This document shows, piece after piece, positions 1-12,644 of a stretch of 64,000 nucleotides of DNA. The DNA is taken from contig JASJZH010000002.1 in NCBI GenBank assembly GCA_037178975.1, positions 4,836,001-4,900,000 of the forward strand, given 5' to 3'. Numbering within the stretch: the stretch's first letter is position 1; the number at the start of each line of letters is the position of its first letter. A model generated the notes under the pieces. The model was not told the DNA's origin. It did no database searches and saw only the letters and a list, made by a program, of their open reading frames with translations. A program made the translations under genes and the position numbers. This stretch comes from Oscheius tipulae. Lineage: Eukaryota > Nematoda > Chromadorea > Rhabditida > Rhabditidae.

Positions 1-700
1 TTGTGAACTTAGCGACAATGAACCAGCGAGTGACATAGCTGTGTCTCTCAATCACAAACTGCTGGAACTAAGTCTAAAGCCCATCAGTCTCGACTTTTTT
101 TTTGTCCGTATACAAAGTAAGATAAGGGGTGATTTTTGATGTCTTCAATACTAGAAAGAAATGTTGGAACAGGTAGTTTACCCATTGCTCTCAATAGCTG
201 CCAAAAGATTAGAATCAGCTGACGAATTTCCAGGCAGCTATGATGAAAAGAAGTGTATTCACCTTTTGTTTTGTTGGCAAAATGCCTTTCGTCGCTGCTC
301 AAACAGTGTGGGAGCTCGGCGGCCAGAACCTAACTGAATCTCTACGACTGAGAGAGAATGAGAGGAGCAAACCCCGGGGGAAGGAGGAGACAAGAACTGG
401 CTTACAACTTCTGTGAGTACACACATTGGGTAAAGTTTCAGTCAAACTGTAGGAGGCTTGGAAAGACTGGACAGGGTTTCCTGTCGATAGGTGAGAAAGC
501 GGCAGCAATCAAAGAAAGTGCGGCTGAAAACGGTCACGAAAATCAAACAGATCGGCTGGACACATCTGAGAGGCATTATTAGATAGGTAAACAGTCGACG
601 AAGCAAAAACAAGATCCGGACATCTGATCTACAATCGAATAGAGATCTGAACTGCTGTTCGATTCAGAAACAGAAGCGAATTTGCTTTTTCTCTTACAGT
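1..700. other. no gene recognised
   Basis: Short open frames occur on both strands, but I found no spliced coding pattern or recognisable protein. It may hold the 5' region of the gene that ends at 2180 or be intergenic. Confidence 0.4.
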
Positions 701-1249
701 ACTCTTGGTAATTATAGTATTTTTTCGAATCTTGTCAACTTCTGGCTTTTAAAAGACTGTACCCGCCAGAACTCGTATCCTACTGTGCTGTCGTCTCCGT
801 CGCTTCTGCCAGATCAGAGTAGTTTTACCTTTTCCAAGAGTAGACAGTGATACCAAGACACTGCGAACAATAGCGCCACAATTTCTCTCGCGTTTTGTAA
901 AGGTGACAAGCTTGCAAGAAAGATAGCTAGCTCGTGAATCCGCCACTTGCTCGTAGCCATCGAAAGATGGAATCCGTGCCAGGCTTTCCCTGAATCCACA
1001 GCGGTGTTTGGTATAGTTCTTGGAAAACATCGGACAACCAGGGAAGACTGATAGTGCTCCTATCCAGCCCCAAATTCTCATCTGTCAGAACAGCACTTGG
1101 AAGTGGAGAGAAAGCTACCCTTGTTCACACGATTGCTCTTTGCAAATTTTTAACGCGATGAAGCGATAGTCAATGAAAGAAAAAAGCTGGACACAAGCTG
1201 TACGAGCCTAGAAGAGTACGAGTCAAGGACTGTTTCGCTGTGAAAGACT

Positions 1250-2180
1250 GCTGTTTGAGATTAGAAACGTGAACGAGGCCACACTCGAAGCTCTGAACGT
1301 GGAAACGACAAGAAACGTCCTGCTAATGTAATGCTGCGAACGGACAACTGTGCACTGTTGATCGACGCTATTCTGGACCATGAGGCTGTCTTGTCGGATC
1401 GATTTGGAAGTTTTGGAAGACTACAAATGTTGAAGAGCTCGTATTTGATGTGATACCTGTAGCTTCCAGCTGTAAGCGTACAGGCCTTTTTTGCTTTTTT
1501 GTGTTTTGCTTTTCTAGTTCTAATCTTGTGCCAATGCGTTTGAGCCTTCTCTATGTAGCTAACTGCAGCGAGTAGTGTTCCAGTTCTGTTCATGTCCGTG
1601 TCCCTGTCCTTCTTCTGTCTCATCTTGTCTGTCTATTCTGTTATGCCCGCTTTGTCTATTTTTTTGTACAGAAATGTTTATGTTTAACCTCTCCGCGTAT
1701 TTACAAACTACCCTTATTTTATTGTGTTTTTCGAAAGAAGTAGAGCGAATGTTTTTGACCAGACCGCCCAATCAACCTCCAGCTGTCAATGGTGGTGTAG
1801 TTTGTGATTAGATAACACGCCCAACCCTTCTCTGGCTTCTGGATACCATCAACGTTGACCGTTTGATGACCAAAGCCGAGTACAAAGTCCAGAACTGGTT
1901 TGAGTTCTACGAGTCCGGATTCAGCGCGTAGGTTTTACTAATGGCTCGCTAAAATCAAGCGCTGTCCTCATTTATCGATTGTTGTGGCTCTTATCGACTC
2001 TCAGATAAACATTCCATTTAATTTTTCCATTTCCAAGAGTTAAGATATTCTACGCTAATTGCGCCAAGCGGCCTAGACGGCGCTATCCTTGTGAGGATCG
2101 ATGCGCCCCCGGCTTGGATTTTTGACACCTTCGATGACCCACAGAGAGCCTACTTTACGCTTAATTTGACTCCAATATAG
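1250..2180 (+). CDS. 3' exons of an unidentified protein, upstream partner of AP-3 delta
   Basis: I do not recognise the product. Two exons join well: about 1812-1927 (encoding ...LLDTINVDRLMTKAEY...) and 2045-2180 (...LIAPSGLDGAILVRIDAPPA...), ending with TAG at 2178-2180. The intron between them runs from GTAGGT at 1928 to AG at 2044 and keeps the frame. Open coding-like stretches further up (for example ...EIRNVNEATLEALNVE... near 1257-1330 and ...CALLIDAILDHEAVLSDRF... near 1340-1430) probably belong to the same gene. I could not place their splice sites or the start codon. The stop lies only 23 bases before the AP-3 delta ATG, so the two genes may share a transcript. The feature start is approximate. 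The last two exons are well supported; the rest is not. Confidence 0.5.
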
Positions 2181-2203
2181 TCAGTTTCTCCAGGTTCGAA
2201 CAG

Positions 2204-5200
2204 ATGGCGCTCCGAAAGGTGCGCAGTAACCTCGATCGGCTATTTGACAAGAGTTTGACCGATCTGATTCGTGGAATCCGCAACAACAAGGACAATGAGG
2301 TTTGAATGGGGAGATTCATTTGAAAAAAGACCATTTTAGGCTCGATATATTGCCTCATGTATCGAGGAAATCAAAGTGGAGTTAAGACAGGACTCGATCT
2401 ATATCAAGGCGAATGCTATCGAGAAACTCGCATATGTAAGAACTCGTAATATCGCTTTTTGAAAGGCTTTTTCAGCTTCAAATGCTCGGATACGACATTT
2501 CCTGGGCCTCTTTCAATATCATAGAAGTCATGGCTTCAACGAAGTATACCGAGAAACGGATAGGGTGAGACTTTTCAAAGACAATGAATCCATTTTGCTC
2601 CAGATACTTGGCAGCAGCACAGAGTTTCCACGATGAGACGGATGTCCTCATGTTGACTACCAATTTGATTCGTAAAGATCTGAACAGGTACTAGAGCTTT
2701 TCGATATGAAACATTTAAACTTAGTGCACACATGTACGAGTCGGGTGTGGCTTTGGGAGGACTCGCCTGCTTTATCACTCCGGACCTGGCCAGGGATTTG
2801 GCAGCCGATGTTGTCAATCTAGTGAGTTTTTTTTTGCTTTACAGAGCACTTACTAATCTTTAAAATGTAGCTCTCCTCCTCTCGAGCATACACTCGAAAA
2901 AGAGCAGTTCTTCTCCTGTATAAGGTCTTCCTCAAGTACCCGGACTCTCTCCGACCTACCTTTCCTCGTCTCAAGGAGAAACTCGAAGACCCGGATCCAG
3001 GTAAAAGTCACTTATAAAATTGCTTATTTTCCGTTCAGGAGTCCAAAGTGCCGTTGTGAACGTAATCTGTGAACTGGCCAGAAAGATCCCAAAGAACTAT
3101 CTGACACTGGCTCCAGTCTTCTTCAATCTGATGCAAACTTCGAGTAACAACTGGATGTTGATCAAGATAATCAAGCTGGTATGTCATGTTGCGTTCCAAT
3201 GCATGGTTTTTAGTTCGGTGCTTTGGTACCTCTTGAGCCGAGACTTGGAAAGAAGTTGCTGGAACCGTTGACAACTCTGATCAACAGTACTTCTGCCATG
3301 TCTCTGTTGTATGAATGCATTAATACGGTCATCGCCGTTTTGATTACAATTTCTAATAACTCCACAGCAGATCACACTGCCAGCATTCAGGTGAGTACTT
3401 TGGTGATTTTTATTTTTAAATGTTTTCAGCTCTGCGTCCAAAAACTGGGAGTTCTGATCGAAGACTCTGATCAGAATCTTAAATATTTGGGTCTTCTAGC
3501 CATGGGAAAGATTCTCGAGACCCATCCGAAGGCCGTCCAGGCTCACAAGGACATTGTTCTGAGATGTCTGGACGACAAGGATGAGAGCATCAGACTTCGG
3601 TAGGTCCTTTTAAGTTCTATTCTAAAAGTTGTTAGATCTCTGGATCTATTGTACGGAATGATCTCAAAGAAGAACATCATGGAAATTGTAAAGAAGCTCA
3701 TGGAACACGTCGAGTCAGCCGAGGGCTCTTACTACCGAGATGAACTGCTCTCAAGGATCATTGGCATCTGCAGTTACAATAACTACCTCTACATAACAAA
3801 TTTCGAATGGTACATCTCGGTTTTGGTCGAGTTGACCAAGGTAGAGGGAACGAAGCACGGGGCAAAGATTGCTGAACAGGTAGCTGAACCCTCAATTTGT
3901 GGAAAATCTCTATTGCTTTCAGATCCAAGACGTGACTGTCCGAGTGGAATCAATCAGACACTTTGCCGTCTCACAAATGGCCCTGCTGGTGAGTGAGTTG
4001 TAGTTACTCTGATTCCGGGGTTTAGGTAGAAAACGCGAACCTGCTCTTAGCTGGAAGTGCACAACAACGAAGCAACATCTGTGAGGTTCTTCTAGCAGCT
4101 GCCTGGATTTGTGGAGAGTACAGCCAGTATGTTTCCTTTCATATTTTCTCAATCTTTTCATTGAAGACATCTCCAAAATGTCCAGTCCGTCCTAGAGTCC
4201 ATGCTCCGGGCAAAGCCATCCCTGATGCCTGGACACATCTTGTCCGTCTACGTTCAAAACTTTGGCAAATTGTATAGTGTGCTTTTGACCGAGGCAGAGA
4301 AGGAAGATGACTGGGATGCAATCGAGTCTCTGGACAATCTCATGCTGTCCAAACTGCCGGAGTTCGAAGTGGCAGAGCATCTGGAAGCTCAGGAGAGGGT
4401 GAGTGAAGAAATTGGAAAAAGACGTAGTGGACTTACAGGCCTGTAACTTGATGTGTCTTCTACGAATTGCTGAAGATATACATCACAGGAGGGAGAAAAT
4501 TGGTGATGAGTTCGTGACTCTTTATGAAGGAGAACTGAACCCTGTGAATCCGAAGGCTCAGAAGAGTGTAAGGATACCGGACGGACTTGATCTGGACATG
4601 TGGATAGGCGACCCTTGGGAAGAGACACCAGAGGAATCGAGTGACAGTGAGATTGAGGCTACTTTCGGACAGGTAAGGCTCTCTGACTATCTGGGTGAAA
4701 TTAAACCTTTATAGCCCCAGCTTCGAAGCGAGTTCGCCAGTTTCGGCTCGTATGTTCAGTACGAGAGCGAAGAAGAGACTCCTCAGCCAAAAGAGACAAA
4801 GAAGAAAAAGACATCAAAACCGCACGAGCCCTCAGCCGAAGACATCGAGAAGAGACGGAAGCAAAGAGAGCAGGAGATTGAAAACAACCCCTTCTATGTC
4901 AAGGTAAAAGTTTCAGTAACTCCCAAATACATGTCTCTAAAGGGAACAGCCACTGTGCCCAAACGCCCGACCAAGTTTGTCACCATGGAGAGTCAATATA
5001 CGGCCGAAGTTGTGGACATTCAGAGTCCTCTCGAGATCCCAGGGGTTGTAGGTCTGGCCAGGTACACGGAACAACAAGACTCCACTCTGACATGGAAGAG
5101 AGCCAAAGAGGAAAAGGTGAAGAAGCCGAAGAAGGGAAAGAAGGGGAAGAAGAGACGAACTGTCAGTACATCGAGTGAGGAGGAGATCAATATCGTCCAT

Positions 5201-6791
5201 AAGGTCAACAGAGCTGACGGAGAAATGCCGGAAGACGCGAGGCCGCTTGATGAGGAGATCCACATTGATGTAAGAATATTATATGAATGACTACATATCC
5301 AAAATTATAGGCGATAGGACTTTCGGACGAGTTTAAGGCACTGGATGTCAATTTGGATGAACCGTTGAAGCCGGAGGAAGTCATTCGGGGACCACAGGCC
5401 TATACAAGGATTCATCCTGCCACAAGACCTACTGTAAGCATATTCTCTTGTCTCCGATCGAAGTTAAATACAGGGCCCTCTCGTACCACGACCTCCCACA
5501 ATTGACTCCTATGCGAACAACGGAGTATCAAATCGTGTCATCACCGAAGAGCCAAAAAAGATGAAGAAGACGTCGAAGAAGAAGCCCGAGACTGAGAAAA
5601 AGAAGAAGAAGAGCAAAAAGACTGATGAAAATGGAGATTTCTCAATGGATCAGTGGCTAGACGCCGCGCCCAGTACTGTCTCTGTCGGAAAGGCCGTCGA
5701 CTCTTTAAAGACTGAGAAAAAGAAGAAGAAAAAGAAGCATCTATCCCCGTCGAGAGAACTCTACGAGGAAGCATCTGGAGTATGTACACCTTCAAATCCG
5801 AACATCGATATATCTCCGAAACTGTCAATGCAGGCTCTTGGACCCGTAAAGCTTGGCACGAACGCTGATCTCGTTGTGGTAAGCTTTTTTTTTCAAGAAA
5901 AACTATAAATACGGCTTAAGGACTACGAAACCCAGGTTCTCGCTTCGAAATCGGACAACTTGAAAGTCACGTTGACGATCAAAAATACTGGGTCGAAGCT
6001 GATTAAGAACGTGGAGATCAATTGTATTGACACGTTGTGTGCCAAATTGAAACGAACAACAGAGGTTAGTCTTTCTGGTTTCAATTTTAATGAATCTTTT
6101 AGAATGGAGTTAAATTGTCTGGAGAACTGTCTCCAGAGGCAGTAGAAACATTCACTCTGTCTTTCACGATATCTGGCAACACCATGGCTACTCAGCAGTT
6201 GAGAGGAGCGATTGTTTATTTCACGAAAGACGATGAGGGTTCGAGCGATGGAAAGCTGGACTTCAAATTGCCTTTGAGACCGACAACGTTCGTGTCGCCT
6301 ACTCCGATCACAAAGTGAGTTCGGAAACTAAACATAGTAGAAACAACAGAGAATCCACTGAGAGAAACGGAAAGACAGTTCTGAGATAATGAGAGACAGT
6401 AGCAGCACCATTTTCAGAGACGGATACTCTCAGCTGCTTACGGGTGAAGACGTCGATTTCTCCTCTTCGATACAGTTCCAATCGGATCTCTCCTTCAAGG
6501 ATCTTATCAACCGAGTCACGAATCTCGGTCATTTTAGTGGTTAGTCAAAACTTAAAAACAAATTATCTGTTTGTTCAGTAGTGGAAGAAGTCTCTTCGGC
6601 CGCCTCTCTGCACGGAGTTTTCGTTTCGGGAGAACCCATTTGTGTTCTGATGAAGAAGAAGGTAATAAAGAGTCAAATATTCAAAAGTATCTCAAATTTA
6701 GGGTGACCAGATCTCGATAGACGGAAAGTCAGGTGCCCAGGAGTTGGTCGATGCGGTTGTACAGGATCTTCGTCTCATCTGCCAAAAATAA
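2204..6791 (+). CDS. AP3D1-like (apd-3): AP-3 adaptor complex delta subunit
   Basis: This is the large delta subunit of the AP-3 adaptor, which sorts cargo from endosomes or Golgi to lysosomes and lysosome-related organelles. The protein starts MALRKVRSNLDRLFDKSL and follows AP-3 delta closely through the adaptin N-terminal helical repeats (LQMLGYDISWA-type, ARDLAADVV, PRLKEKLEDPDPG, LIEDSDQNLKYLGLLAMGK, CLDDKDESIRLR). A trunk region with ELNPVNPKAQK follows. Then comes a long acidic and lysine-rich hinge (about 4730-5760, KKKK-rich runs) and a C-terminal ear ending SIDGKSGAQELVDAVV. There are about fifteen introns of roughly 37-60 bases; exon 1 is 2204-2299. The ATG matches the family N-terminus and sits 23 bases after the previous stop, next to possible trans-splice acceptors (TTTCTCCAG at 2193, CGAACAG at 2203). 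The gene looks complete and intact. Confidence 0.95.
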
Positions 6792-6998
6792 CTCCCATTT
6801 TACTTCTTTCTTTTTTTTCGGATACTCACACCCCTTAACTTAATTCGTCCTCTACTTACGGTTAGCCCCTTTCGTTTGTGTGGTGCATTGGAATCTCCCC
6901 CTCCTATCCTGTTCACTTATCTACGTCCTTTTTCTTGTGATATCTTCCGAAACATTCACACATTCCAGCCACTAATATATAACTGCTCATCATAATTC

Positions 6999-8498
6999 TC
7001 AGAAACAGAAGGCTTTCCCAGGCGACGTGAAAGTCTTGCGGATTTCTCGATTGCCGAGACTGGAAAGTAGGCGTGAGGGTATGAGTCTGGGAAAGAGTTA
7101 CCAGTAGACGATCCATTTGGACTGATTGAGGTAGCCGGAAGCGAGGAGAATGGCGGAGAGGAAGCTATTCGTTGTTCTGAGAGACTTTTGTTGGAGATGA
7201 GACAATCTTACCCCATTAGGAGATTGAAGGCCAGTGTGGAGGCGAAGAAGCAGCCACTGAGCATGAGGAAACTGACTGTCAGACGGACTTCAGGACCTAT
7301 CACTCTCTGAAACAGAGACTTATGCTGTCCCAAATTTGTATTTTTTTTTTAAAAACCAGTGTTGGCTAACTCTATAAGGACTCTCTAGCATCTTTAGCTT
7401 ATTGTTAGTCTAGTGAAAGTCTTTTGAGAGGAGACGGAATAAGCTCGGACTACTTCCAGATATCAGAACTCACCACCTTTCTCCTCGTCTGTGAAGTGTC
7501 AGTCGTCCTTCCAGTATTTGTTGGTGCATCCAGCCGCTGTGCACTAAACAAGGCAGGGGCTTGTATAAACGCTCGGTTTTTTTTCTTCAGTCGATAAAGT
7601 TTGGCTATGAGCGCCACATTACAAATGACCATAATGAAAACACAACCGCCCTGAGCATGTATTTGTTGGAGCAGTATGCAGTAAGTTCTACCTGTAACCA
7701 ATTGTTTCCACTCTGGTAGAGCCAAGAATAGGGCTTGTGATAGTCGAAGTACCAATATTTGTAGTCGACGATGTAGATGAATCCACAGCAGGATGTAAAT
7801 AGGGGAACAGTTACTGCGACTGTCAAGAAGTAGAGCAGGACGACGATGAGATACATCGAGTTTTTCGTGAAACGGAGGAAGACAAAGGGATAGAAGAGGG
7901 CGGTAAAATGGAGCAGAGAGAATACGGGCAAAAAGAAGAGATGGAAGAACCATTGGCTGCAAAGTATAGCCACTGCCACCCCGTAGAATATCGGCTCTGA
8001 GATCTTTTGTTCAATCCAAAGAAAAGAACCTACGTTGACTCAATATACTCTCGTTTCGAAAATAACTAGGGATGTCATGGAAGATGTTGACCAAAAATCC
8101 GAGACAGTCATTTAAGACGAGAAAATACATCATGAGAAAAAGATAGATCTTATTCACCTGAATCTTTTTGTACTTACAAAATCGGTTGATGCCCTGTTGG
8201 GGCTCGTGACAGGTAGATGCTGTTCCAGTCGAGCTACCCTGACAGGATCAGCGTTCTCCCAGGCACGCATCTCCCAAACAGACTAGACTTGCAAAGAGTA
8301 ATTGCTGTCACAAAGTATGTGTGACAAATTGGTTATTAAGGTTTCAGACAGACAGAGACACACAGAGCCTTTTGGGCATTTAGAACTAGATAAGACAAAG
8401 AACTAACCTCTCCAGATCTGTAGATCGCGAAAAAGAGCCAGATGTTGACAAGAAGAATGATTACTCTCAGCGTCCAGTCAATGTAGGTTAACCACATC
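6999..8498 (-). CDS. 7TM serpentine receptor, paralogue 1
   Basis: A multi-pass membrane protein with the layout of a nematode serpentine chemoreceptor; the ligand is unknown. Spliced exons give seven hydrophobic segments: TM1 after MWLTYIDWTLRVIILLV, TM2 YLFLMMYFLVLNDCLGF, TM3 QWFFHLFFLPVFSLLHF, TM4 LLYFLTVAVTVPLFTSCCG, TM5 CVFIMVICNVALIAKLY, TM6 VRLTVSFLMLSGCFFAS, then a final segment ending SKWIVYCLGNREIRK. An extracellular aromatic loop (YKYWYFDYHKPYSWLYQSG) follows TM4. Introns are short except the first, which is about 250 bases (8160-8408). The start codon is the complement of 8496-8498 and the stop that of 6999-7001. It is a clear tandem duplicate of the gene at 8876-10193, with the same exon layout. 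Assignment to a named SR subfamily is not possible by eye. Confidence 0.8.
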
Positions 8499-8875
8499 TG
8501 AAAGATGGACTTGAGGGGGATTGCTGACGTGCTTCTTTCTGTGAATACTTCATCAAGAGAGCGACGGTAGTGATCTATTGACTGGTCCGTTCAGAAAGAG
8601 AACGAATTAGAATGCAAGAGAGAGTAAACTTCCCTGATTAACCACTCTCCACCTATAAACAATGCTTTTGGTGTCAATAAACTAACTATATTGGATAGAA
8701 TTAGATCGCTAACAGAATATAACTACTATTCGGGCAAAGAATGAATTCTCGATCGTGCGAGAAATGAATTTTTGGAATGAATTCTCTGGGAAGAGCCGTG
8801 GGAGAATTGACTCAGAAAGATAATAAATCACGTAAATAATGTTTATTCGTTTTACAAAACAGATTGTTGATCCAA
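8499..8875. other. spacer between the two receptor genes
   Basis: No coding signal seen. It must hold the promoter of the downstream receptor and the 3' end of the upstream one, with a minus-strand AATAAA near 8845. Confidence 0.5.
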
Positions 8876-10193
8876 TTAGGCGCAGAGTTTTGAAGGCGAG
8901 TTAAATATTTTCCGAATGTTGCGGTTTCCCAGGCTAAAAAAAACATTTTTAAGTGTTCATGTTAAGTTCTTACCAATAGACTATCCACTTCCCTCGGTTC
9001 AGGTAGGAAGCTATGAGACTGACGATAGACAGGAATGGATTCTGCGTTCTGTAGGTTGATTTTATGATCTGTTGAAGAGAGGCACATACCCCATGAGAAG
9101 ATTGAAGGCGAGAGTTGAAGCTAGCCAACAGCCACTCAGAAGGACGAAGCTGACGGCTAGACGGACTTCCGGGGTAAGAATGACCTGGAATAATGAAATC
9201 ATACTATTCGCCAAAACTGAAAAAACTGGGATACTATCAAAGACCATACTCAGTCAAACGTTCTACTTCTTTGGAAAGCAACTAACCCCGGGTTCCACAG
9301 CCACCTGTCTTGTCATTCTTATTTCACTCTAAACCAGATTCTGCCAACAAATACCATACAACTGACCCTGGTCGTTCGCCGAGTGCTGCTCCCTCCAGAA
9401 GCAGCAGTCACATCTGTTTCAATTCGATGACTACTGCTCACAGCGAGGACTGAAGTTCGACTGGTCATAAGGAGTTTCTTACGAAGTAGAGACAGTTTTG
9501 TGACTATTGCCACAGTGATCGAGACCATAAAAACTATGCAGACACCCTAAACTATTGTTATAGAGTCTGTTAGCTTGATGAAAACTTGTAGATAGTTGTT
9601 GCCAATCTGATACAGTTTGCTGTAGGGTTTGTTGTAGTCGAAGAACCAGTAGCTGCCTTCGACATAGTAAATATAGCCACAGCAAACGGTGAAAAGTGGG
9701 ATGGTAACAGCGGCTGTCAATCCATAGAGCAGAACAATGATAGCTACTGTTGATCGGATGTCGAACCGGCGAAAATGCATGGGGAAGAACAGTGCGAAGA
9801 AGTGGAGAAGGGAGAAGACAGGGAGAAAAAAGAGGTGGAAGAACCATTGACAGGATTGGATCGTGACAGTGATATTTGTTAGGATCGCGACTGGAAGTAT
9901 TGTTTTTAGGAAAGAGAGAGAGAGAGAGAGTCACTTACTGTTCTTGAAGATGCTGACATGAACGTAGTAGCTAGGAATATCGTGACAGAGAGTAATGATA
10001 TAGTTCAGACAGTCATGGAATATCAAGAAGTACATGAAAAGAAAGAGGTATATCTTGCTGGCCTAAACAACTGCTAATCTGGAACGAAATGGTAAGAACT
10101 CACCTCTTCAGATCTGTAGATAGAACTGGCCAGCCAAAGATTGAGCAAAAGCATCAGCAGAGTCAAGAACCAATCGACGTAGTCGAGCCACAT
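8876..10193 (-). CDS. 7TM serpentine receptor, paralogue 2
   Basis: Tandem paralogue of the gene just downstream on the same strand. The protein begins MWLDYVDWFLTLLMLLLNLW. It carries the same segments: FLFMYFLIFHDCLNYI, QWFFHLFFLPVFSLLHFF, YGLTAAVTIPLFTVCCGYI, the loop YWFFDYNKPYSKLYQIG, GVCIVFMVSITVAIV, VRLAVSFVLLSGCWLAST and NPFLSIVSLIASYLNRGKW. It ends YCLGNRNIRKIFNSPSKLCA. The intracellular loop after TM5 is serine/threonine/arginine-rich. Introns are about 35-50 bases apart from one of roughly 190 bases before TM6. One intron contains a (CT)n tract (9912-9930). An AATAAA signal on the minus strand lies near 8845, after the stop. Probably a chemosensory GPCR, inferred from topology and tandem duplication only. 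Confidence 0.8.
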
Positions 10194-10683
10194 TCTGAAC
10201 TTCTGTTTTGAACTGTGTGTGGTTGGAAAAAGAGGCTAATGGGCGTGAAGAACAGCGATCAGAACATGCTTCAAGAGAGTTTGGCTAACTATAGCTCCAT
10301 CAAAGAACATTAGTGCAGAAAAGGGGAGATTTGCAAGAAGATAGAGTGTTAAAATGAGGAACGATGATGAATTTACTTATAACCTCACGAGATTATGAGA
10401 AAGAAGAGCTCCAACTTCCGCACCCTGTGTGAGGCAGCTGACAGAAGAAGTGTGAACGAAAACGTCAAAAGTCAAATCATTTCTTCCCACGGAATCTGGG
10501 AGTAAGTACATGTCTGTTTTCATAACAGAAGTGTTTTTATTGTTCTCTGGATAACTGTTCACTGGAGCTGAAACCAAAGTTTTATAATTTTTGAATTCGA
10601 TAATAGAATTCCAAAATATATCTAATCGTTGTGCTTAACGGAGACAATTGTTCAGTGCTCTACTCTTCGGTTGGACGGCAACC
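10194..10683. other. intergenic, divergent promoter region
   Basis: Lies between the 7TM receptor 5' end (minus strand) and a small + strand gene. A minus-strand open frame of 66 codons (10377-10577) is present, but I see no family resemblance or splice context that supports it. Confidence 0.4.
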
Positions 10684-11062
10684 ATGTGGGGGTGAGTATA
10701 CTGTCTATCCTATTTCCTAAACTCATTCTAGAAAGAAGATCGACTCCGAGGCGAACTACACCTACCAAAAGTGCGTGCTGGAAGTCGTGGAGAAGGCCAA
10801 GGAGCGGTCTAGAAGGAGCACCCGTGTCGAACCAGCCAGAAAGGAGAACCCGGAAAAGCTGCTCATCAGGAAGTCCAGCGTTCGCGAAATGGCCAGGGCC
10901 TACGATGACTTAACCAGCAGAGGGTACAGAAGGAAGGTCTACGAGGAGCCGAGCAAGAAGAAGCAATCGCAGTCACAGTCGCCTGTGCCCAGACCAGTCG
11001 AGGACACCTGGTACACGAGGTCCGTCAAGGCGCGCCGGCTTCGATTTGAGACCAAATGCTAG
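10684..11062 (+). CDS. small basic protein of unknown function
   Basis: Not recognised. ATG at 10684 gives MWG, then a 40-base intron (GTGAGT...TTCTAG), then one long exon to TAG at 11060-11062. The protein, about 112 residues, is strongly basic and charged: RRSTRVEPARKE, then SSVREMARAYDDLTSRGYRR, a KKKQSQSQSPVPRP linker and a C-terminus RSVKARRLRFETKC. No signal peptide or membrane segment is seen. The charge and low complexity suggest a nucleic-acid-binding or cytoskeletal protein, but that is inference only. Third-position base use looks coding. Confidence 0.6.
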
Positions 11063-11650
11063 AAAATCAAAACGGAAACATAAATAAGTAACGAGCTTTG
11101 TCTCTTTTCTTACAGAGTTAGGAGGGGGAGTTGACAAATTAGGGAGAGTGGAGAGGCTCACAATCAGCAGAAGAGACAAACGTGAGGGTAAAGAGCAGAA
11201 TACGCTCCAGGATTCAGCACTGTTTGGAGAGAGATGGACTGTTCATGTGCAAAAAGAGCTGGTTATATCTATCCGCATAATTTCCTTTCACAACCTTTTT
11301 CCCATCCAAGCATACATCCTCGAGCGTCACCTGATTGCGGTTTTCTCCTGAATCCTGGATACTTTTTCGCACATGATTCAGAGTCTCTAGTGTGTTCAGA
11401 AGCAACACACGAGTACCGTATCCCCACTGAGTGTTTTCAAAAGATCAGAGTTATAAGAAGATGGCATACTAATGACGAGGGAGTCGCGTCATACTATTTT
11501 TCTCCCACTAAAGAATTCACGGCTGAGTTATTGTAACCTCGTCCGAAATAACCGACCAATAGGACAATTTCCGTGCTTTTTCACTTTCTGCCGACGCGTG
11601 TGTCGAGATCGCGTGTACTCCAATTGGACTTTTTAGCAGATGAAAGGAAA
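11063..11650. other. no gene recognised
   Basis: About 590 bases with short open frames on both strands and no convincing splice pattern. It presumably contains the 3' and 5' flanks of the neighbouring small genes. Confidence 0.4.
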
Positions 11651-11997
11651 ATGGACGACAAGGTTAGATGGTAATTTCGTAGCTTGTTTTTCTAACTGTG
11701 TTGTAGCAAAAAGCGTTTATCTCTAAGGATGGAACTGGACACGGTTCCGGATGTCAAAACAAGAGACAGTCTAAGTGGACTGTTTGTAGTGCTTTCTCTA
11801 CCGGAAAGGAGTGGAAGCTAATTGGAGAGAAAAAGGGGATTCTAGAAGATCAGACAAGTCTTTGGGAACTGCTCATCTGGAATGGATTGATTGAAAAAGG
11901 GGTATACAGAACTGAAGAGCATGACCGTTCAAGGAACGTGTCCATACGAGATCAGAGAAACTTCAATGAGGTTTTGATGAGTTATTGTTTCGATTGA
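11651..11997 (+). CDS. small hypothetical protein
   Basis: Not recognised. ATGGACGACAAG (11651-11662) is followed by a 44-base intron (GTTAGATGG...TTGTAG) and one open exon from 11707 to TGA at 11995-11997. The protein is about 100 residues, beginning MDDKQKAFISKDGTGHG and including WTVCSAFSTGKEWKLIGEKK, SLWELLIWNGLIEKGVYR and ending NEVLMSYCFD. It is tryptophan-rich with no signal peptide. The second exon has no internal start, so simple ORF finding misses it. The 97-codon open exon and clean splice sites are the evidence. It is convergent with the minus-strand gene ending at 12008. Confidence 0.45.
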
Positions 11998-12007
11998 CTG
12001 TTGAATT

Positions 12008-12390
12008 TTACTTTAACATTGTCCAGTCATTAATTCTACACGTGAACACCGCCTCTTCTCCGCATTCGCCGGTAAAGAATCGTGCTTCTTTCTGATAATT
12101 ACAGGACATAATGCTGCCATTGTGATGGTGCCCTTCCTCGTCAACCCTAATGTCTAGGTATAACTGGTCCTTCATCTTTCTGTGCAAACTCTGACCGGCG
12201 GTGTCATTGTTCAATTTTCGTCCTCCTGGAGAGTCTCGTTCTGATAAATCGTTTCACCTGTAAATCTGTCAACTGGCGGATTCGGGAAGACCGTTTGACA
12301 GTTGTCCACCTCCGCCTCAACATGCAAATTGCTGCCTCGGGGTACCGCCCTTCATTTTGGACTACAAAAGGGGAAAAAGCCTCGAACTTT
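12008..12390 (-). CDS. 3' exons of an unidentified, probably secreted, cysteine-containing protein
   Basis: Not recognised. An upstream exon reading ...NLHVEAEVDNCQTVFPNPP... is followed by a 32-base intron (GTGAAACG...CTCTCCAG). A last exon then reads ...LYLDIRVDEEGHHHNGSIMS..., with CNYQKEARFFTGECGEEA and TCRINDW, ending with TAA at 12008-12010. Without splicing, the first frame stops seven codons after the exon boundary, while splicing gives one open frame of about 98 codons. Four or more cysteines and no lysine-rich nuclear signal suggest an extracellular product. The start and signal peptide were not found; they should lie toward 12400-12560. The gene is head-to-head with the ZP gene, whose start is at 12645. 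Confidence 0.45.
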
Positions 12391-12644
12391 CAGAGTCTGT
12401 CTGTCTCTCTCCTTCTGTGACTCACACCTTTTTCTTTCTCTAATTTGTCCGGTAGTAATACCACACCTGGGCGCCGCGACTCCTCCCATCTTACTGTTCG
12501 AGTTTCTTTTGCCTCAGGCTAGAAAACGAGTCTTCCACTTCCTCACGCTTAAAACTACCAAAATTCATTCGAATATTTTCTTTTCTTCTGATTCTTATTA
12601 CTATAATCCGTATATTTTCTTATCAATATCTCTCATTTCAGAAG